A DNA stretch of 64,000 bases from an uncultured Clostridia bacterium (GTDB lineage: Bacteria > Bacillota > Clostridia > UBA1381), in NCBI GenBank assembly GCA_934501535.1, contig CAKSUM010000002.1:124001-188000 (forward strand), given 5' to 3'. Shown one piece after another: positions 58,919-64,000 of this stretch. The position numbers and the translations under genes were made by a program. The notes under the pieces are model-generated. The model searched no databases and was not told the DNA's origin. It saw only the letters and a program-made list of their open reading frames with translations. Position 1 is the stretch's first letter. Each line of letters begins with the position of its first letter.

Positions 58919-61900
58919 TTATAAGTATAACACAGAATTATCAAAAAATAAATAGATATATTTATTTTTAACGGTTTTTTTCGTAATTTTCTCTAACGCG
59001 TAGGCATATAATTCCACCTGCAGCGCGTATTTGCGGCGGATTTCTTCGGTATCGCGGAAAGAGTCGGTCTTGTAGTCGAGCAGCACTATGCCGTCATCTT
59101 CTTCAAACCAGCAGTCTATTACGCCCTGAAGAAGAATATTTTCGTCATCGGGAGCGCCCGAGCCGGGGAAGAGATAGGCTGCCGGTGCGGATACCTCGAA
59201 GGTCTGCTCGCGCATGACTTTTTTTGAATTTAACAGGCGTACGCCGATTTCTGAGCGGTAGAAGTCCAGTATTTTCCGCGGATTTATCATTTCAAGCTCG
59301 GCCTCTGTCAGCAAGCCGGAGGCGGCAAGCCGTGAAAGCTCGGAGCGTGCGTATTCTTCGTCCATTCCGGCGGAGGGGACAAAATTCTGCATCGCGCTGT
59401 GCATGGCGCTACCGTAATATGCGCCGTCGGTTCGGCTGCCGCTCAAAAATTCCGGCATGGGAACGAGCGTTGTTTCGTGGCGCGCTTTAAGTTCGGATAC
59501 CGATACCTTTGTCGGAAGCCCGGACGCCGCGGCGTGTGCATATTTGAAGTCCATAATCCGCGATATATCTATGTCGCACTCCGCCTCGGGCGCCTCCTTT
59601 TCGGCGGAGGTTCCTGCCGTGATAAGGTCTGCGCCGTCATCGGTGCGGAAAATCCAGTTTTCCGAATGAAGCGCAACCGGTGCAACCCAGTCGGCGAAAC
59701 AGCTTGAGGATAACACCTCTTTCGGGGCAATGGTTCCGCCGGAGAGCGCGTCCTGTTTATCCGCGATGAATTTGTCAATATTGCCTGCGGACGCGACAAA
59801 GTACAGCTTTTCTCTCGCACGGGTGACGGCAACGTACAGCTTGCGTATTTCTTCGGAAATCTGCTCGGAGCAAATTACCGACTTGAAAATTGCCTTTGCC
59901 GGAGTTTCATACCGTACGCTTTCTTCAAAATCAATCCATGACGCGGCGATGCCGAGGTCTTTATGCAGAATAATGTCGCCCTTTCCGCCGCTCATGCGAA
60001 AACGCTTGCTGCCGCCGGCGATGAACACAACGGGAAATTCCAGACCCTTGCTTTTATGTATAGTCATTAGGCGGACAACGTTGTGACCCTCGCCGACAAG
60101 ATTTGCCGATGACATGTCTTTTTCGGATTTTTTCATGCGCTCGATGTATTTTATAAAGCTGAAAAGCCCCTGAAATCCGTTGTTTTCAAATTCTTTTGCA
60201 CGCTCGAACAGCAGGCGCATATTTGCCTGAGTTTCCTCGCCGTTCTGCATTGCGCCGGCAAATGCGTAAAAATCGGATTCTTCATACAGCGTCCATATCA
60301 GCCTGTCCGCCGGCATATAACGCGAATATTCGCGCCAGCGTGTGAGCTTTACAAGAAAGTCCGCCGATTTTTTTGCCGCCGCAAGCTGCTCGGTGTCGAG
60401 AGTTTCGCCATTTTGAAGTTTTTCCGCGGCTGCGCATACCGCACTGTAAAAGCTGTCGTCCGAAAATGCGCGGATAAGCGCAAGCTCGTCATCGGTAAAT
60501 GACGCAATCGGAGAACGCATTACGCCGATTAGCGGTATGTCGCTGCAGGGGTTCAGTATCGTTTTCAAAAGCGCGATAATGAGCCGTATTTCACTTCGTT
60601 CAAAATAGCTTTGGCTCTCCGCGAAACATTCTATGCCCGCGTCGCTGAAAACCGAGGTGTAAATATCCGCGGCAGATTTGTATGAGGACATCAGTATTAC
60701 GATGTCGCGGTTTTCTATTGTGCGCGTTGAACCGTCCTTTTCGGTCACCTGAAAACGGTTCATCTTCAGGCGGTTGATTTCGCGCGCGATAAATGCCGCC
60801 TCCAGCTCGGGCGAAGTTATGTCATCGTCATCATCTTCCTTTTCGGGCTGACCGATTATGCAGCATTCGGGAAGATAGCTGCTGCCGGGAAGTTTAAAGC
60901 TTTCGTTGCCGGGATAGAGCATCTGGTCGCTGTCATAGTTCATCTCGCCGGCTTCCTCGCTCATTACGGCGGCGAACAGGTCATTTACCGCCGATAAAAC
61001 TTCTTTTCTGCTGCGGAAATTCCGCGACAGAATTATTTTGCGGTTCTTTGCGCCCTTTTCGTTCAGATACAGGTCGCTTTTCGCCTTGAATATGGACGGG
61101 TCGCTGCTGCGGAAACGGTATATGCTTTGCTTCATATCGCCTACGGCAAACAGGTTGCTGCCGTCGGTAATATAGCTGAAAATACGCTCTTGCAGAGGAC
61201 TGGTATCCTGGTATTCGTCCATGAGGATTTCATCGTAGCGCGACTGCAAATCCGCGGCAATGTCGGGATTTTTGCGCAGCAGCTGCTCGGTGAGCTGTTC
61301 TATGTCGGAAAATTCCAAAAGCTTGCGCTGAAGTTTCTTTTCGGTGAATTTTGCGTCAAATTTTTTCACCAGCTCGCTCAAGGCGTGCACCTGCGGATAA
61401 ATGTCCTCTCTTGAGCGGCGCTGCGCGTCCTCCGGCGATACGAAAAGAAAGGTCTTAATTGAGGATACAGACGCTTTTGCACGGTCGCGGAGTGCGGTGA
61501 GCGGCGCTTTGTCCTCCGGAGTTTTGGAGGGGAGGGCGTAAAATCGCGGAAATTCCAGTGCGGATATGCCGCGCCGCAGTTCGTCCGCGGACTTGCCTGC
61601 AAGCGGTGCAAGTGCCTCATGCAGCTGATAAAAAAGATTATAGTAGCTTTTCCATTCATCGTATATATCAACGCCCTTTTCGGGAGGGTTGAGCCTGCAG
61701 AAATCGCCGTGACATTCCGCACCGTTCATGTATGAAAGCGCGTCATTGACGCATTTTAAGGCATAGTCGAAGTCATTCAGACAGTCGCGCATGCCGCGGC
61801 GGTACCATACGGTGTTTTCAATTCCGTCGGGACATAAAAGTTCATTCGTTTTTTCGTCGAGCCAGCCGATTGGGTCGGGTATTGAGCGGATAAAGTCATA

Positions 61901-62479
61901 AATTTGGCGTACCGTATCGGCAAGGGGTTCGTCGCTGCGGCCGGTGCCGTAAAGGCATAAAAGCCGTATAAAATCATCGTCGCCGGCATCGTAGAGGTCG
62001 GAAAAAAGCTCCTCCATGGTTTCGTCGGCAAGTATGGACGCCTGTGCGCTGTCGGCAATCGAGAAATCGGGGTCTATGCCGAGATGATTGAAATTTTCGC
62101 GGACGAGCTTCATGCAGAAAGCGTCGATTGTGGTGATGTCGGCGGACGGCAAAAGCATCTGCTGACGCTTTATTGTCTTTTTTCGTGAGGCGTCGCCGTT
62201 TGCGTTCGCGTCCTCAAAAGCGGCAGCAAGTGCCGAGGCTATACGCGTTTCCATTTCGCGCGCGGCGGCATTGGTGAAGGTGACAACCAAAAGCCGGTCA
62301 ACTCCGATGCCTTTTTCGGTATCCGGCGGGATAAGCTTTTCGATTATCCGCTGAACCAGTACCGCGGTTTTACCGCTGCCTGCGGCGGCGCTCACGAGCA
62401 AATTACAGCTTTCGCCGTTATCGAGATATTTTGTATGTATTGCCTCGAGCTGCGCGTCTGTCCATTTATTTTTGCTCAT
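58919..62479 (-). CDS. addA: ATP-dependent helicase/nuclease subunit A (AddA)
   Basis: 1186 residues, the usual AddA length. A UvrD-type helicase with Walker A SAAAGSGKTAVLVQRI, LVVTFTNAAAREME (motif Ia), DEYQDTSPLQE (motif II), GDMKQSIYRFRSSDPSIF (motif III), and RLMTIHKSKGLEFPVVF with VAVTRAREKLYFV (motifs V-VI). The C-terminal RecB-type nuclease has GVIDCWFEEDDGIVLLDYKTDSF with the Asp and Lys active-site residues. With AddB it resects double-strand breaks. It starts at 62479, overlapping addB by 14 bases, behind GGAGG. Confidence 0.97.
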   Translation of the reverse strand: MSKNKWTDAQLEAIHTKYLDNGESCNLLVSAAAGSGKTAVLVQRIIEKLIPPDTEKGIGVDRLLVVTFTNAAAREMETRIASALAAAFEDANANGDASRKKTIKRQQMLLPSADITTIDAFCMKLVRENFNHLGIDPDFSIADSAQASILADETMEELFSDLYDAGDDDFIRLLCLYGTGRSDEPLADTVRQIYDFIRSIPDPIGWLDEKTNELLCPDGIENTVWYRRGMRDCLNDFDYALKCVNDALSYMNGAECHGDFCRLNPPEKGVDIYDEWKSYYNLFYQLHEALAPLAGKSADELRRGISALEFPRFYALPSKTPEDKAPLTALRDRAKASVSSIKTFLFVSPEDAQRRSREDIYPQVHALSELVKKFDAKFTEKKLQRKLLEFSDIEQLTEQLLRKNPDIAADLQSRYDEILMDEYQDTSPLQERIFSYITDGSNLFAVGDMKQSIYRFRSSDPSIFKAKSDLYLNEKGAKNRKIILSRNFRSRKEVLSAVNDLFAAVMSEEAGEMNYDSDQMLYPGNESFKLPGSSYLPECCIIGQPEKEDDDDDITSPELEAAFIAREINRLKMNRFQVTEKDGSTRTIENRDIVILMSSYKSAADIYTSVFSDAGIECFAESQSYFERSEIRLIIALLKTILNPCSDIPLIGVMRSPIASFTDDELALIRAFSDDSFYSAVCAAAEKLQNGETLDTEQLAAAKKSADFLVKLTRWREYSRYMPADRLIWTLYEESDFYAFAGAMQNGEETQANMRLLFERAKEFENNGFQGLFSFIKYIERMKKSEKDMSSANLVGEGHNVVRLMTIHKSKGLEFPVVFIAGGSKRFRMSGGKGDIILHKDLGIAASWIDFEESVRYETPAKAIFKSVICSEQISEEIRKLYVAVTRAREKLYFVASAGNIDKFIADKQDALSGGTIAPKEVLSSSCFADWVAPVALHSENWIFRTDDGADLITAGTSAEKEAPEAECDIDISRIMDFKYAHAAASGLPTKVSVSELKARHETTLVPMPEFLSGSRTDGAYYGSAMHSAMQNFVPSAGMDEEYARSELSRLAASGLLTEAELEMINPRKILDFYRSEIGVRLLNSKKVMREQTFEVSAPAAYLFPGSGAPDDENILLQGVIDCWFEEDDGIVLLDYKTDSFRDTEEIRRKYALQVELYAYALEKITKKTVKNKYIYLFFDNSVLYL

Positions 62480-64000
62480 CGTCCCCGACCTCCTTTTTTA
62501 TAAATTCCATCGCTTTGGCGCTGTTTGTAAAGATTTTGCGCACGCTGTCAAATCCGCTGTCGAACATGCATGCCTCGCGGAATTTGCAGTATGCACATGC
62601 GGTTGAGTTGCCGTTCTGACACGGGCGTATGCTTATATTTCCGGATTTTATCTGCCTGTCCGTATCCACCGCGGTTTTTGCGGCATATTTTTCGAGCACG
62701 TCAAAATCGGCGCGGTTTGTAACCTGGGAATACCTGTACAGCTTGCCGGATTTGAACGAGATGTTCAGATAATCGCTGCTGCCCTTTGCCGACAGCCCCG
62801 AGTCCATTTCCGCAAGGACTTCGTTGTCGGGGGTAAGCCCGTCGCAGGTATCGTCTCCGTCCAGAATGACAAGTCCGTCAAGTTTTTGACGGCGTTCCTT
62901 TTCGGCAGCCGTTTTGGCGGAACCGTCAATTTCTTCCGCTATCATATCGTCATTTATGCGGTTATAAAGTATGGCGGAAACCTGCGGCGAAAGAGAGGTG
63001 TTTGCTTTGTCAATTCCGCCTTTTCGTGCAAGCTTCACCACAGCGAGTGCATATAAAACGAGCTGCATGTCGATTTTGCCGGCGATTGCGGCTATGCTGA
63101 ATTTTTTGTGACCCGATTTGTAGTCTATGATACGTATGCCGAGCCTGTTTTTTGCAATATTTTCTATGACGTCGATACGGTCGATTGTGCCGGTTAAGAT
63201 TATGCTGTCATCTTTCCAGTTTACCGAAACCTCAAAGCCCTTTTCGTGGCACACCGAGGTATATCCTCCGGCGGAAAGGCTTTTGCATATCGTTTCCGCG
63301 GATTTTTTCAGTGTGCGGCGGCAGCGCGACAGCAGATATTCAAGCCGCTTGTCCTTCCCGCCTGCGCGCGAAAGAATGTCGGCTTTCATTTCATTTATGA
63401 CCGAATCGATTATCGCGTCGCTGCGTTCGTCATCGAGCGCCGCCCAGCGTTCGTGAATTTCCGGCACCATTTCGGCACCGTCCTCAACCTGCGTGCAGAA
63501 AGCGCGCACCGCGGCGTGAATAAGGCTGCCGATGTGGGATTTTTCGACGCGTTTTTCCTCCTGCGGCTGAGCTTTCAGACCGCGTTCCATATAATAGGAG
63601 AAAGGACATGAGGCAAATTTTTCGAGCGCCGTAATGCTGTATCTTTTGCCGTTTGAGTACAGTGCCTCCGCCCGGCGCGGTGACAGCCGCGGCGGAATAC
63701 GCTTGTATGCGGCGGCGGTCTGTATTATCGAAAGTTTATCCTGATAATCGGGATTTTGCGCGTATTTTTCAAATACCGATTTCCACAGCGCGGACGGCTT
63801 TTCGCGGTAGTATTCCGAAAGTCTGTTGAGCATATAGTAAAATCCGCGCTTTGACGATGCCAAAAGCTCCGCGTCCGAGGGCTTTGAGATAATGTTGTCG
63901 CCGATTTTTATATCGGGGAACATTTTGCAAAGTTCGTCTATGAAACGTGACGGAGCGATTGCCGAGCCGTCCGACGCAGCCGCCGGGCAGCTTACCGAAA
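62466..64000 (-). CDS. addB: ATP-dependent helicase/nuclease subunit B (AddB), C-terminal part (5' end outside window)
   Basis: The minus-strand frame is open to the window edge, so only the last about 510 residues are present. The C-terminal nuclease shows RIIDYKSGHKKFS (active-site Asp and Lys) and DMQLVLYALAVV. Cysteines of the iron-sulfur cluster are visible: one in FASCPFSYYMERGL and three in CAYCKFREACMF, the CxxCx5C pattern of AddB. The stretch before the first Met continues in frame (APSRFIDEL), as expected from an internal position. With AddA it forms the AddAB recombination nuclease. Confidence 0.96.
   Translation of the reverse strand, partial: SVSCPAAASDGSAIAPSRFIDELCKMFPDIKIGDNIISKPSDAELLASSKRGFYYMLNRLSEYYREKPSALWKSVFEKYAQNPDYQDKLSIIQTAAAYKRIPPRLSPRRAEALYSNGKRYSITALEKFASCPFSYYMERGLKAQPQEEKRVEKSHIGSLIHAAVRAFCTQVEDGAEMVPEIHERWAALDDERSDAIIDSVINEMKADILSRAGGKDKRLEYLLSRCRRTLKKSAETICKSLSAGGYTSVCHEKGFEVSVNWKDDSIILTGTIDRIDVIENIAKNRLGIRIIDYKSGHKKFSIAAIAGKIDMQLVLYALAVVKLARKGGIDKANTSLSPQVSAILYNRINDDMIAEEIDGSAKTAAEKERRQKLDGLVILDGDDTCDGLTPDNEVLAEMDSGLSAKGSSDYLNISFKSGKLYRYSQVTNRADFDVLEKYAAKTAVDTDRQIKSGNISIRPCQNGNSTACAYCKFREACMFDSGFDSVRKIFTNSAKAMEFIKKEVGDDEQK

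Noticed and set aside
1..64000. Prophage, transposase or integrated element
   Set aside because: No integrase, transposase, phage structural gene or flanking attachment repeats were seen, even beside the tRNA genes.

Overview
The window looks like a chromosomal segment of a Gram-positive, probably anaerobic Clostridia-class bacterium of moderate GC. Evidence: consensus sigma-A promoters (TTGACA-17-TATAAT type) with strong purine-rich ribosome sites, a Spo0H-type sigma factor, RNase Y next to a YmdB phosphodiesterase, a GlgB/GlgC/GlgD glycogen operon, AddAB, L-lactate dehydrogenase, BspA-type leucine-rich repeats and surface proteins with S-layer-homology (SLH) domains. SLH-displayed carbohydrate enzymes recall gut polysaccharide degraders such as the Monoglobus lineage, but that placement is inference.

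Region 1 (1-17.7 kb, all +) reads as one carbohydrate-use locus. It has a CUT1 sugar ABC transporter (end of the binding protein and two permeases split by a tandem array of about 106-bp units), an SLH surface protein, an SLH-anchored clan-A-like glycosidase, a second SLH protein of unknown function, a paralogous secreted glycosidase, a small secreted beta-protein, a 7-TM histidine kinase with a NarL-type regulator, and a GH31 glycosidase. The likely logic is surface binding and cleavage, import, cytoplasmic trimming and sensing. A separately promoted leucine-rich-repeat surface protein follows (17.9-19.5 kb).

Region 2 (19.6-35.5 kb) is mostly housekeeping: secG, rsfS-leuS, htpG, a CmpB-type membrane protein, pyk, a nicotinamidase-like hydrolase, ldh, a putatively metal-regulated DUF2325/DUF3793/flavodoxin operon, sigH, a zinc-ribbon protein, ymdB and rny.

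Region 3 (35.9-46.6 kb) holds glgB-glgC-glgD, then a promoter, a structured leader and a 1563-residue secreted multi-module SGNH hydrolase, followed by a sialidase-like propeller protein.

Region 4 (47-64 kb, mostly -) holds a fused nucleotidyltransferase/HEPN protein, two tRNA-Ser genes, a DUF624-mnmG-MBOAT-SGNH operon, an RluA-type pseudouridine synthase, a YtrA-like regulator with its ABC transporter, a histidine-rich membrane protein and addBA (addB cut by the window end).

The points most worth a second look are the tandem repeats inside the ABC operon, the pair of poorly classified glycosidases, a small beta module recurring at the ends of several secreted proteins, the one-chain HEPN-MNT protein, the metal-box flavodoxin operon, the leader RNA at 40.45-40.6 kb, and the natural poly-histidine membrane protein beside addAB.
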